DNA of 64,000 nucleotides from NCBI RefSeq assembly GCF_002252565.1, contig NZ_NPML01000003.1, positions 62,001-126,000 on the forward strand, in the 5' to 3' direction. The translations under genes were made by a program, and so were the position numbers. The DNA comes from Petroclostridium xylanilyticum (GTDB lineage Bacteria > Bacillota > Clostridia > SK-Y3). The notes beneath the pieces are model-generated. The model saw nothing but the letters and a program-made list of their open reading frames with translations. It did no database searches and was not told the DNA's origin. Below, piece after piece: positions 9,245 through 17,691 of this stretch; position 1 is the stretch's first letter; every line of letters begins with the position of its first letter.

Positions 9245-10093
9245 ATGTCCCCATTGTCGCACTGTGATAGTGAATTTCTAGAAAAAAAAGCTTTCAAGAT
9301 ACGACATCACATTATTAATACGATAATTAAGAACGGTGAAGGACATGTAGCTTCAGCTTTATCTTGTGCAGATATCCTTTCTGTTTTATATATGAAGATT
9401 ATGAATATTAATCCTAAAAATCCGGAATGGGATGAACGGGATAAGTTTATACTTAGTGCAGGACATAAGTGTCTTGCTTTATATGGGGCTCTCGTAGAGA
9501 GAGGATTTGTAGAGGAAGAAGTTTTGAATACATATAACAAATTAGGTTCTCCTATACCAGGACATCCTGATATGAAGAAGTTGAAAGGTGTCGAATTTAG
9601 TACCGGGTCTTTAGGGCATGGCTTGTCAATTGGTTGTGGCATGGCACTTGCTGCAAAACTGGATAAAAAAAATTATAAAGTGTATGTATTGATGGGAGAT
9701 GGCGAACAGGGAGAAGGCTCTGTATGGGAGGCTGCTGCGTATGCTTCACATAACAAGCTTGACAATCTGGTTGCTATCATAGACCGAAATGGTCTTCAGA
9801 TTAATGGAACCACAAAAGAAATTTTAAATACAGCACCACTTGAAGAGAAGTATTCTGCTTTTGGTTGGTCGGTAAAGGTGATAGATGGACACTCTATTCA
9901 AGAGATCTATGATACGCTTGTATCAGTACCCTTTGATCAAGGTAAACCAAACATGATCATTGCAAATACCATAAAAGGTAAAGGTTTGTCTTTTGCTGAA
10001 AATAATCGTCTGTACCATCACTGGCATCCTGATAAAGAGGAAGTTGAAAAAGCTATAGCGGAACTAAATGAATATGAACGGAGGTGGCTGTAA
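9245..10093 (+). CDS. Transketolase, N-terminal (thiamine-binding) subunit
   Basis: A 282-residue protein matching the first half of transketolase. The thiamine diphosphate-magnesium motif starts at GDGEQGEGSVWEAA and ends with the Asn of IDRNGLQ. HVASALSCADILSVLY and GSLGHGLSIGCGMALA are family blocks. Split transketolases of this kind move two-carbon units between sugar phosphates, and some act on branched sugars such as apulose 4-phosphate. The stop overlaps the next start (TAATG), so both subunits are made together. It starts one base after the RpiB-like gene. Confidence 0.93.
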   Translation: MSPLSHCDSEFLEKKAFKIRHHIINTIIKNGEGHVASALSCADILSVLYMKIMNINPKNPEWDERDKFILSAGHKCLALYGALVERGFVEEEVLNTYNKLGSPIPGHPDMKKLKGVEFSTGSLGHGLSIGCGMALAAKLDKKNYKVYVLMGDGEQGEGSVWEAAAYASHNKLDNLVAIIDRNGLQINGTTKEILNTAPLEEKYSAFGWSVKVIDGHSIQEIYDTLVSVPFDQGKPNMIIANTIKGKGLSFAENNRLYHHWHPDKEEVEKAIAELNEYERRWL

Positions 10094-11034
10094 TGGGAAA
10101 TATGTCAAAAGACCCCAGAAAAATATTCGCAAAAACAATGTTGGATATAGGAGAAAAAAATCCTAGAATTCTTGCCGTCTCCTGTGATTCTGCTAGTGGT
10201 GGCGGTATGGGAGATTTTATAAAAGCATTTCCGGAAAGATACATTGAGGCAGGGATAAGCGAACAAAATGCTATAGGAATCTGTGCAGGTGCAGCAAAAC
10301 AAGGATTTATACCTGTGATTGTAGCAATAACACCCTTTATAACCATGAGATGTTATGAACAAATTAGAAACGATATAGGATATTCTAATATGAATGTTAA
10401 AATCATTGGCTCGGGTGGTGGATTAGCATACAGTACGTTAGGTTCCTCCCATGAAGCAATAGAAGATATTTGTGTTATGAGATCTATTCCCAATATGACG
10501 ATTCTGGTTCCCGGTGATGCATATGAAGTTGATATGGCGCTGAGAGAAGCAGTTGAACACAAAGGTCCGGTATATATAAGAATGCCCAGACACCCTTTAG
10601 ATGATATTGTAGATTCAAGTAAACGTTGTTTTAAAATAGGCGATGCAGAAATGATAGAATCCGGTGATGATATTACGATATTTGCAAGTGGAACAATGGT
10701 TAAAGAGGCACAGCAGGCTTCAAAGATTTTAAGAAGCAGAGGAATAAATGCAGCAGTAATTGATGTTCATACTATCAAGCCGATTGATATAAAAATGGTA
10801 AAAAGTTTATATGAAAAAAGTAAAATGTTTGTGACCGTAGAAGAACATTCAGTTATAGGTGGATTAGGTAGTGCCATTGCAGAAATTATAGCTCCTGTTA
10901 AGAAGGCTACTCCTCTACATATAATGGGAGTGAGCGATGGTGCGACGAATACAGGTCCCTATAGAGAGTTACTTGAAAGTTATTCTCTTACTGGTGAAAA
11001 ATTAGCCGTGAGAATATATGAGTTATATGTATAA
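10093..11034 (+). CDS. Transketolase, C-terminal subunit
   Basis: A 313-residue partner supplying the pyrimidine-binding domain (EAGISEQNAIGICAGAAKQG, with the catalytic Glu that activates thiamine diphosphate) and the C-terminal transketolase domain (VTVEEHSVIGGLGSAIAE). ATG 10093 overlaps the preceding stop and follows GGAGG (10080-10084) by 8 bases; a GTG at 10084 lies inside that ribosome site and is rejected. It ends the first block of the island. About 520 bases of non-coding, repeat-containing DNA follow before the aldolase. Confidence 0.93.
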   Translation: MGNMSKDPRKIFAKTMLDIGEKNPRILAVSCDSASGGGMGDFIKAFPERYIEAGISEQNAIGICAGAAKQGFIPVIVAITPFITMRCYEQIRNDIGYSNMNVKIIGSGGGLAYSTLGSSHEAIEDICVMRSIPNMTILVPGDAYEVDMALREAVEHKGPVYIRMPRHPLDDIVDSSKRCFKIGDAEMIESGDDITIFASGTMVKEAQQASKILRSRGINAAVIDVHTIKPIDIKMVKSLYEKSKMFVTVEEHSVIGGLGSAIAEIIAPVKKATPLHIMGVSDGATNTGPYRELLESYSLTGEKLAVRIYELYV

Positions 11035-11217
11035 GTGTGAATATAAATTGGATGTTCATCTGTTGCTACCTTTGAGAGCTATGTGGATACCGCCTGAAAA
11101 ACAGATGTTTATCCCTGCTCTGAGAAACAATTAGAAAAACGTCTGCGAATAAAACTATTATTATTGCCAAATACATATATATGTTGCAAAAAAGATTTTA
11201 CAGAATCGTTCAGGAAC

Positions 11218-11351
11218 GTGACATGAGGACGGTTCGAAACCACTGAAAAAGTACTAATTTTTAAAAAATGCTAACGGAGTTATGCAGGTTTTAGACCTCA
11301 ATTTTCAGAAAAACATGACTTTTTCATTGGTTTCGGACGGTTCTCAGTCAC
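11218..11351. repeat. MITE-like inverted-repeat element with GGACGGTTC core
   Basis: The left arm begins GTGACATGAGGACGGTTCG and the right arm ends CGGACGGTTCTCAGTCAC. The arms are imperfect inverted copies over about 36 bases, continuing with AAACCACTGAAAAAGT on the left and its near complement on the right. A further degenerate copy (GCCCGTCCCTAAGTCACA) lies at 11372-11389. It occupies the gap between the transketolase and aldolase genes (11035-11457), which otherwise shows no gene. The core is shared with the palindromes at 61817 and 63088. Confidence 0.65.
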
Positions 11352-11457
11352 ATTAAAAAGCAAATGTGCATGATGCCCGTCCCTAAGTCACATTCTTTCT
11401 TACGTGCTTTCATGTAATATCTTTAATGCAACTTATATAGATTTTTTGTCGAAAATA

Positions 11458-11512
11458 TTTACTTATTAAAAAAAATATGATAATATTAAAGCGCGATGTA
11501 CTTGTATATACA
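11458..11512 (+). promoter_or_regulatory. Second copy of the island promoter and operator
   Basis: TTTACT (11458-11463), a 17-base spacer, TAATAT (11481-11486), then TGTATATACA (11503-11512). The spacing and most flanking bases match the block at 4066-4120, so the aldolase-to-kinase half of the island appears to respond to the same regulator as the transporter half. Confidence 0.65.
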
Positions 11513-11553
11513 TGTTATTGCAGGAGCATATGAATTTGAAAGGAAGGCTGCAT

Positions 11554-12408
11554 ATGGCTTACGTGAATATGAAACAAATGCTGGAAAAAGCCAGAAAAGA
11601 AAGATATGCTGTTGGTGCTTTTAATATTGTGAACTATTTAACTGCTCAGGCTGTTATAGATGCAGCTGAGGAATTAAACTCACCGTTAATCCTTCAGACC
11701 TCTGCTTCAACAGTGAAACAAATTGGAGTAAAGGAACTGGCAGATATGTTAATACCCATGGCAAAAAGGGCAAAGATACCCGTGGCAATTCATTTAGACC
11801 ACTGTACGGATATTGAACTTGTCAAAAAATGCATTGATGCCGGATGGTCTTCGGTTATGATTGATGCATCTAAGCTACCTTTAGAAGAAAATATTAAACA
11901 GACAAAGGAAGTTAAGGAATATGCTGAAGGTAAGGATGTAACCGTCGAAGGAGAACTGGGAGCTATCGTGGGGGTAGAGGATGATATTGTTGTAGAGGAA
12001 GGAGAAGAAGCTCTCGCAAGTGTAGAAAAATCCAAGATATACCTGGAAGCAACAAACATTGATGCTTTTGCCCCGGCTATAGGAACTGCCCATGGTTTGT
12101 ATAAAGGTGAGCCGCGTATAGATTTTGACCGTTTTACAGAAATAGAAAAACTTTCTTCCTGTCCATTAGTAATACATGGTGGTACAGGGCTTGCAGCGGA
12201 TGTATTTAAAAAACTTATTGCTCTAGGAGGAGCCAAAATTAATATATCCACTGCCATTAAAATTGCGTACTGTGGTGGAATGAATGAGTATACAGTCCAA
12301 CGTCCTGCAGAAAATAATCCTTTAAAATTAGATAAGTATGTAAGTGACGCTGTAAAACGAATTGCAAAAGAACATATTGAATTATTTGGTTCAGTAAATC
12401 GAGCATAA
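11554..12408 (+). CDS. Class II ketose-bisphosphate aldolase (FbaA/GatY family)
   Basis: A 284-residue zinc aldolase that splits a ketose (bis)phosphate to dihydroxyacetone phosphate and an aldehyde. It has the zinc-binding HLDHCTD motif, the GELGAIVGVEDD block, the IGTAHGLYKG loop with a second zinc histidine, and the phosphate-binding VIHGGTGLA and INISTAIK segments. ATG 11554 is preferred because AAAGGAAGG lies just upstream; earlier in-frame starts lack a site and overlap the operator. It opens the second half of the island. Context suggests a dedicated substrate rather than glycolytic fructose 1,6-bisphosphate. Confidence 0.9.
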   Translation: MAYVNMKQMLEKARKERYAVGAFNIVNYLTAQAVIDAAEELNSPLILQTSASTVKQIGVKELADMLIPMAKRAKIPVAIHLDHCTDIELVKKCIDAGWSSVMIDASKLPLEENIKQTKEVKEYAEGKDVTVEGELGAIVGVEDDIVVEEGEEALASVEKSKIYLEATNIDAFAPAIGTAHGLYKGEPRIDFDRFTEIEKLSSCPLVIHGGTGLAADVFKKLIALGGAKINISTAIKIAYCGGMNEYTVQRPAENNPLKLDKYVSDAVKRIAKEHIELFGSVNRA

Positions 12409-12476
12409 TCTTGCTATCATTTATCTGAATATAATATTTGAGAATATCAGAATGGGTAAAGAATAGGAGAGAAATT

Positions 12477-13436
12477 ATGTTATACAAACCTGCGTATTTA
12501 TGTGATTTGCACTGTCATACCAATTTATCCGATGGCAATGATACCTACCAGCAACTCATTGATAAAGCGGCAGAAATTGGTATGAAAGTTATTGCAATTA
12601 CTGACCATGATATAGTACCCAGTGAAAAAATGGAGATAGACGGCAAAATACTAACCCCTGAAGAGTATGGACGTGAGAAAAATGTTAATGTACTGTTAGG
12701 TATTGAATATTCTTGCGATACCGATGTGGATGATGTTCATATTATAGGTTTGGGATGTAATTGGAAAGATGAGAACTTCAAGATTGAAGAAGAAAATATG
12801 AAACGAAGCAAAATAGAAGGTTATAGAAAATTAACTGAAGTATTATCACAAAATGGAATAAATATATCATGGCAAGAATTATTAGAAAATAATGGGGATT
12901 ATCGTAAGCCTGAAGATATTCAGAGGAAGCATATCTTCGAAGCTATAGCCAGGAAAGGTTATACTTCTACATGGCAAGAAGCCAAGATTATGGTAAGAGA
13001 TAATCCAGTATATAATATAAAAAGGGAAAAAATTAATCCGTTAAGAGCCATTGAGCTTATTCACAAAGCAGGAGGACTGGCCATTTTAGCACACCCCTAT
13101 TTGATAGATGAAGTGGTGAAGAAAGAAAAAAAAGAAATAACAAGAAAAGAATATATACACAAATTGATTGATGCAGGCCTTGATGGAATAGAGGCAGCCT
13201 ATACCTATTCAAAAACTAGCTATAAGGGTAGTTTAACACCTGAAGAAATTGAAAAAGAAGTAAGAGACATGTACAAAGATAAGGTAAAAATTATCTCCGG
13301 TGGTTCCGATTATCATAACGATACTAAAAAAGGTGTAAAAAATGCTAGAATGATTGGAGAAAAAGGAATTACGTGGAAATATTTCAAGGAGAATAAGTAT
13401 TTGAATGCATTAATTGCAAAAACGGATTTAAAATAA
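12477..13436 (+). CDS. PHP-domain metal-dependent phosphoesterase
   Basis: A 319-residue PHP-superfamily protein. Metal-ligand motifs appear in order: DLHCHTNLSDG (residues about 9-19), ITDHDI, a central Glu in GIEYSCD, AILAHPYLI, and the C-terminal GGSDYHND. Homologues (TrpH/RNase AM, cyclic phosphodiesterases, histidinol-phosphatase-like enzymes) hydrolyse phosphomonoesters or nucleotide 3' phosphates. Here it lies between an aldolase and a GntR regulator, so it may remove phosphate from a pathway intermediate; this is inference. ATG 12477 follows AGGAG (12465-12469). Confidence 0.8.
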   Translation: MLYKPAYLCDLHCHTNLSDGNDTYQQLIDKAAEIGMKVIAITDHDIVPSEKMEIDGKILTPEEYGREKNVNVLLGIEYSCDTDVDDVHIIGLGCNWKDENFKIEEENMKRSKIEGYRKLTEVLSQNGINISWQELLENNGDYRKPEDIQRKHIFEAIARKGYTSTWQEAKIMVRDNPVYNIKREKINPLRAIELIHKAGGLAILAHPYLIDEVVKKEKKEITRKEYIHKLIDAGLDGIEAAYTYSKTSYKGSLTPEEIEKEVRDMYKDKVKIISGGSDYHNDTKKGVKNARMIGEKGITWKYFKENKYLNALIAKTDLK

Positions 13437-13501
13437 TCAACGTATATTGTTTATGGTAAAATATTGCATAAACGTAAGAAGGTTAGTAAGGAGGTTATCT
13501 A

Positions 13502-14230
13502 TTGAGTTTAGATCGCTCTAGTCCAAAGCCCCTGCACTTACAGTTGGAAGAGATCTTAAGACATAAAATAGAAAATAAAGAACTTATACCTCATCAGGCA
13601 ATACCATCAGAGAATGAATTGAGCAGGCAGTTTAATCTTAGCAGAATGACAGTAAGGAATGTCATTACACGTCTTGTAAGTGATGGAATGCTGTATCGCG
13701 TACCCGGAAAAGGTACTTTTGTGACGGAACCTAAAATTACGACTGCACCTATTACTCAGATGGGTATTCGAGAACAACTAGAAGCAATGGGATATGAGAC
13801 AGATACAGCTGTTGTAGATAAAAGGGTGGAAAAAGCTACAAAAAAGATTGCAGATTTCTTGAATATATCTGAAGGTGATCCTATTTATATTTTAGAAAGA
13901 TTAAGATACGCCAATAATGAGCCTTTAAGCTTGCATACCTCATATATACCTGCTGAACTTTGTAATAGACTTTTTGAAAAGGATATAGAAAGAATACCAT
14001 TATGTAATATACTGGATAAGGATTATAAGATAGTTGCAAAAAGAGGTATAGAGACATTAGAAAGCATAGGAGCAGGTACAAGGGAATCCAAACTTTTGGA
14101 AGTAAAAAAAGGCTTTCCTCTGTTACTGTTGAGGTACGTTATGTACTCACAAAATGAAGTACCTTTTGAATATGCGGAGGTCATCTTCAGAGGAGACAGA
14201 ATAAAATTAAAATTTGAATTCCATAGATGA
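13502..14230 (+). CDS. GntR/HutC-family transcriptional regulator
   Basis: A 242-residue regulator with an N-terminal winged helix-turn-helix (IPSENELSRQFNLSRMTVRNVI, then the GKGTFVTEP wing) and a C-terminal UTRA ligand domain (about residues 95-235). The TTG start follows AAGGAGG (13488-13494) by 7 bases. HutC-type proteins bind palindromes of the GTnTAnAC type; TGTATATACA sites occur at 4111, 8734 and 11503, and a related inverted repeat lies at 14279-14314 just downstream. It is therefore the probable local regulator, most likely a repressor relieved by a pathway intermediate. Binding is inferred, not shown. Confidence 0.9.
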   Translation: MSLDRSSPKPLHLQLEEILRHKIENKELIPHQAIPSENELSRQFNLSRMTVRNVITRLVSDGMLYRVPGKGTFVTEPKITTAPITQMGIREQLEAMGYETDTAVVDKRVEKATKKIADFLNISEGDPIYILERLRYANNEPLSLHTSYIPAELCNRLFEKDIERIPLCNILDKDYKIVAKRGIETLESIGAGTRESKLLEVKKGFPLLLLRYVMYSQNEVPFEYAEVIFRGDRIKLKFEFHR

Positions 14231-14278
14231 AATCAAGGATTACAAATAATAAATTATTTTACCAAGCAAAGGAATGGA

Positions 14279-14314
14279 ATTGTATAGAGGTGTGTAAATG
14301 CATACCTATACAAT
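14279..14314. promoter_or_regulatory. Inverted repeat upstream of the DapA-family gene
   Basis: ATTGTATAG (14279-14287) pairs exactly with CTATACAAT (14306-14314), and the interior (GGTGTG and CATACC) continues the symmetry imperfectly. It contains TGTATA half-sites like those of the other island operators and lies 30 bases before the next gene. Confidence 0.5.
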
Positions 14315-14343
14315 GATATATTAAAAATAAGGAGGATCTATGT

Positions 14344-15231
14344 ATGAAAGAAAAATTAAGAGGGGTATTTGCACCCATTACTACACCTTTTAAAAGCGAC
14401 GGCAAGGTGGATTATGATGGTTTAAAAATGAATATGGAGAAGTATGCCAGCAGTCCTATTCATGGATATTTAGCTTTAGGCTCAAATGGCGAAAATAAGA
14501 GCTTAACAAATAAGGAAAAAGAAGAAGTATTAAAGCTTATTATAGATAATAAAGCACCGCATCAAATTGTTATGGCGGGTTGTATCTTTGAATCTACGCT
14601 GGAAACAATTGAATTTGCTTTAAAAGCGCAAGAAATGGGTGCAGACTTTATTACACTTCTACCGCCCTCCTACTTTAAGAAACAAATGACAGATGCAGTA
14701 CTTATTAAATATTTTACTGATGTTGCCAGTGCCGTTTCTACTCCCTGTCTGGTATATTGTGCTCCTCAATTTTCGGGCGGTCTTACCATATCAGTAGATG
14801 TAATTAAAGAAATATCCAAACATCCTAATATTGTAGGAATGAAGGATTCCTCGGTAGGTAACATAGAGAATTATCTCATGGCGGCAGATGAAGACTTTGC
14901 AGTAATGGCAGGATCTGCAAACTTCTTCTTTAATGCTGTTTTAATGGGAGCGAGTGGAGGCGTAATATCCCTGGCAAATGCTTTTCCAGATATAACAGTA
15001 GAACTTTATGAATGTGCAGTTAAAGTTGATATGGAAAAAGGAATAGATCTCAATAAAAAGATATTAAGAGTCAATAAGGCTGTCTCCGGAAAAGGCGGCG
15101 TGGCAGCGGTTAAAGCTGCAATGGATTTGGCAGGCTTTGTGGGTGGTGCCCCTCGATTACCTCTTTTACCTATCAAGCAAGAAGATATTGAAACCATGAA
15201 AAAGACATTGGAAAAAGAGGGGTTATTATGA
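14344..15231 (+). CDS. DapA-family (class I) aldolase/dehydratase
   Basis: A 295-residue TIM-barrel lyase of the dihydrodipicolinate synthase/N-acetylneuraminate lyase family. The Schiff-base lysine is Lys167 (VGMKDSS) and the catalytic tyrosine Tyr138 (LVYCAP), matching Lys161 and Tyr133 of E. coli DapA. The pyruvate-binding GTTGE loop of true DapA is GSNGE here, so it is more likely a 2-keto-3-deoxy sugar-acid aldolase, a 4-hydroxy-2-ketoacid aldolase or a related dehydratase than a lysine-pathway enzyme. ATG 14344 follows GGAGG by 8 bases. The stop overlaps the next start (ATGA). Confidence 0.86.
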   Translation: MKEKLRGVFAPITTPFKSDGKVDYDGLKMNMEKYASSPIHGYLALGSNGENKSLTNKEKEEVLKLIIDNKAPHQIVMAGCIFESTLETIEFALKAQEMGADFITLLPPSYFKKQMTDAVLIKYFTDVASAVSTPCLVYCAPQFSGGLTISVDVIKEISKHPNIVGMKDSSVGNIENYLMAADEDFAVMAGSANFFFNAVLMGASGGVISLANAFPDITVELYECAVKVDMEKGIDLNKKILRVNKAVSGKGGVAAVKAAMDLAGFVGGAPRLPLLPIKQEDIETMKKTLEKEGLL

Positions 15232-16181
15232 AAAAGGTACTTTTAGCACAACCTATTCATAGTGCAGCAATGGATTTATTAAAACAATATACTCAAGTTG
15301 TACTAATAAAAGAAGGTAATATGGATGAGTTTAAGGAGCATCTTAAGGATACCTATGCAGTGATTTTAGGAACCTCTGTTAAATTTACAAGTGATTTAAT
15401 GGACATTGCTCCTGAATTAAAAGTAATAAGTCGAACCGGAGTAGGTGTAGATAATGTGGATGTAAAAGCGGCCACTCAAAGGGGTATATATGTATTAAAT
15501 ACTCCCGAAGCTAATTCATTATCTGTAGCCGAACATACGGTAATGATGATTTGTGCGTTGGCAAAGCATGCTATTTTTTTGGATAACCAGTTGAGAAACA
15601 ATAATTATGGCGTACGGCGGTTATACCTCCCGGTAGATCTCCAGGGAAAAATACTGGGGCTTGTAGGATGCGGCCGTATAGGTACTATGGTAGCACAAAA
15701 ATGTATAAAAGCATTTGATATGAATGTAATCGCCTATGATCCGGTTTTAAAAGTGGCACCTGAGGAAATTACATTGGCAGAATCAATAGATGAAGTTTTT
15801 CAAACAGCAGATTTCATTTCTTTACATATTCCACTTGTTGAAAGCACACGTAATCTTGTAAATGAAAGATTACTTTCTCTGATGAAACCTTCTGCATTCT
15901 TAATCAACACAGCACGAGGCGGCATTGTAGATGAAAAGGCGTTAATAGCAAAATTGAAAGAGAAAAAAATTGCAGGGGCTGCTTTGGATGTATTTTTGAA
16001 AGAGCCGCCAGATCCTGCTGATGAACTGTTAACTCTCCCTAATATCATATTAACACCTCATACTGCTGCATTAACTCAAGAATGTACAGCCAGGGTGGCG
16101 ATGGAGGCAGTAAAGGGGGTTATTGATTTCATTCAAGGGAAAACACCAAGATTTGTATATAACAAGGAGGTGCTTTCGTGA
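15228..16181 (+). CDS. D-isomer-specific 2-hydroxyacid dehydrogenase
   Basis: A 317-residue NAD-dependent dehydrogenase of the SerA/glyoxylate reductase family. The nucleotide-binding Rossmann motif is GLVGCGRIGTMVAQK. Substrate-side catalytic residues appear in INTARGGIVDE (Arg), a following Asp-Glu segment (LDVFLKEPP), and the catalytic His in LTPHTAAL. It interconverts a 2-keto acid and a D-2-hydroxy acid. It overlaps the DapA-family gene by 4 bases and the kinase by 4 bases, so the three form a tight unit. It may oxidise the imported hydroxy acid or reduce a keto product; direction and substrate are unknown. Confidence 0.88.
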   Translation: MKKVLLAQPIHSAAMDLLKQYTQVVLIKEGNMDEFKEHLKDTYAVILGTSVKFTSDLMDIAPELKVISRTGVGVDNVDVKAATQRGIYVLNTPEANSLSVAEHTVMMICALAKHAIFLDNQLRNNNYGVRRLYLPVDLQGKILGLVGCGRIGTMVAQKCIKAFDMNVIAYDPVLKVAPEEITLAESIDEVFQTADFISLHIPLVESTRNLVNERLLSLMKPSAFLINTARGGIVDEKALIAKLKEKKIAGAALDVFLKEPPDPADELLTLPNIILTPHTAALTQECTARVAMEAVKGVIDFIQGKTPRFVYNKEVLS

Positions 16182-17530
16182 AAAGGGAATTGATACTTGG
16201 GGTGGATGTAGGAACGTCTTCTGTAAAAATAGGAATTTTCGATCAGGATTTGAATGTATTAGCAGAAAATAAGCATTTTCATATGTATAGCACGGTAGGT
16301 AAGCATGTAGAAATGGATGGTGATGTACTCTTTCAATCTTTTCTGAGCGCACTTAAACCCCTGGAAAAATATCTTGGTGATGTAGTTGCAATGGGTTTTT
16401 CGGTACTATGTCCCGGAATGTTTTGTTTAACAGAAGAAGGGCAGCTTCTACGACCCGGTATTATTCATCTGGATAGGCGCAGTGAAAAACAAGGGCTTGA
16501 AATAGTAGAGAAAATCGGAGAAGAAGAATTCCTTAAAATTACCGGAAATCTACCTTATCCAGGCGGTATGAGTGTTACCAGTATGCTATGGGTGAAGGAA
16601 AATGAGCCTGAAATTTATGAAAAGACATATAAATTTGGACATACCAATACCTTATTTATCAAGAGATTAACCAATGTATGGGGAGTTGATCCCACAAATG
16701 CGTCTTTTACAGGACTATATGATACGGTAGGATTTAGTGATTGGAACGACGAGTTATGTGAGAGGATAGGAATACCCAGGGAAAAACTTCCGCCTATCAT
16801 TGCTTCTGCCAATATAGCAGGTTATTTAACAGAGGAAGGTGCAAAACTTACCGGATTAAAACAAGGTATTCCCATTATTATGGGGGCAGGAGATACTGCT
16901 TGTGCCACTTATGGTGCTGGAGTAGTGGAAGATGGGCAATTAATGAATTCTACAGGGACTGTGGAAGTAATGGTACTCTGTACAGATAAACCCTATTACA
17001 GCAGACAGTTTTTATTAAGAACCCATGTAATTCCCGGCAAGTGGATTATAATGAACATTATTGGGGCTGGAGGAGAAAGCCTGAACTGGTTCTATAAAGT
17101 GTTTTGTAAAGATATGAGCAAACAGCAATTTTTTGAAGAATATCTCCCAAAGGTGCTGGCTGAATATGATAGAGGAAGTGTTAGCTTTACGCCTTATCTT
17201 GCAGGGGATAGGAATAGCATAAAGGATAAAGCCGCATCTTTAACAGGACTTACTCTCAGTGCTACCAGAGAACATATATTATATGCAGTGGTACACGGAG
17301 TTATTAAACAACTAGAAGACGGTATGGATACGTTTAGAAAGATTAGTAACATTAGTGACACCATTTATTATACAGGTGGAGGCTCAAACGCCTTAAGTCG
17401 ATATAAGGAGAGAGTGTTCGCAGATTTTAAATTTAAAATGGTAGATAATTGTGCAATGAAAGGTATAGCCAAGCTAATTAAATTGGCTGTAGATCATCAA
17501 AAATGCATTAAAGCTGATACAGGCTTCTAG
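16178..17530 (+). CDS. FGGY-family carbohydrate kinase
   Basis: A 450-residue sugar kinase of the xylulokinase/gluconokinase type. The N-terminal ATPase fold starts GVDVGTSSVKIGIFD, and the C-terminal half has GAGDTACATYGAG (catalytic Asp) and the adenosine motif YYTGGGSNALSRYKE. It is shorter than typical xylulokinases (about 490-500). FGGY kinases phosphorylate C3-C7 sugars, polyols or aldonates. GTG 16178 follows AAGGAGG and overlaps the preceding stop. It ends the island and is followed by a strong terminator. It probably phosphorylates the island's ketose or sugar acid for the aldolase or transketolase. Confidence 0.9.
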   Translation: MKRELILGVDVGTSSVKIGIFDQDLNVLAENKHFHMYSTVGKHVEMDGDVLFQSFLSALKPLEKYLGDVVAMGFSVLCPGMFCLTEEGQLLRPGIIHLDRRSEKQGLEIVEKIGEEEFLKITGNLPYPGGMSVTSMLWVKENEPEIYEKTYKFGHTNTLFIKRLTNVWGVDPTNASFTGLYDTVGFSDWNDELCERIGIPREKLPPIIASANIAGYLTEEGAKLTGLKQGIPIIMGAGDTACATYGAGVVEDGQLMNSTGTVEVMVLCTDKPYYSRQFLLRTHVIPGKWIIMNIIGAGGESLNWFYKVFCKDMSKQQFFEEYLPKVLAEYDRGSVSFTPYLAGDRNSIKDKAASLTGLTLSATREHILYAVVHGVIKQLEDGMDTFRKISNISDTIYYTGGGSNALSRYKERVFADFKFKMVDNCAMKGIAKLIKLAVDHQKCIKADTGF

Positions 17531-17548
17531 CATTGTTTATAACGACTG

Positions 17549-17591
17549 CGAAAGAAAAACCTGATCCCTTGTGGGTCAGGTTTTTCTTTCG
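17549..17591 (+). terminator. Rho-independent terminator ending the catabolic island
   Basis: CGAAAGAAAAACCTGA (from 17549) pairs with TCAGGTTTTTCTTTCG (to 17591) around a CCC/GGG-closed loop with one bulged T. It marks the right end of the island before engB. Confidence 0.88.
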
Positions 17592-17660
17592 TATAAAGTT
17601 TCATCAAAATCTACTGTTTAAAGACTAAGAGGCTTGCCTCGAAGAATAAAATCGAAGATT

Positions 17661-17691
17661 TTGATATATTTAAAAATAGATATGGTATAAT
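17661..17691 (+). promoter_or_regulatory. Promoter of engB
   Basis: A perfect TATAAT (17686-17691) carries a TG extended -10 element (ATGGTATAAT). A TTGATA at 17661 sits 19 bases upstream, a long spacer compatible with an extended -10 promoter. Confidence 0.55.

Noticed and set aside
9245-11034. The split transketolase as the housekeeping pentose-phosphate enzyme
   Set aside because: Its position inside a regulated catabolic island and tight coupling to the RpiB-like gene favour a dedicated role, though a housekeeping contribution cannot be excluded.
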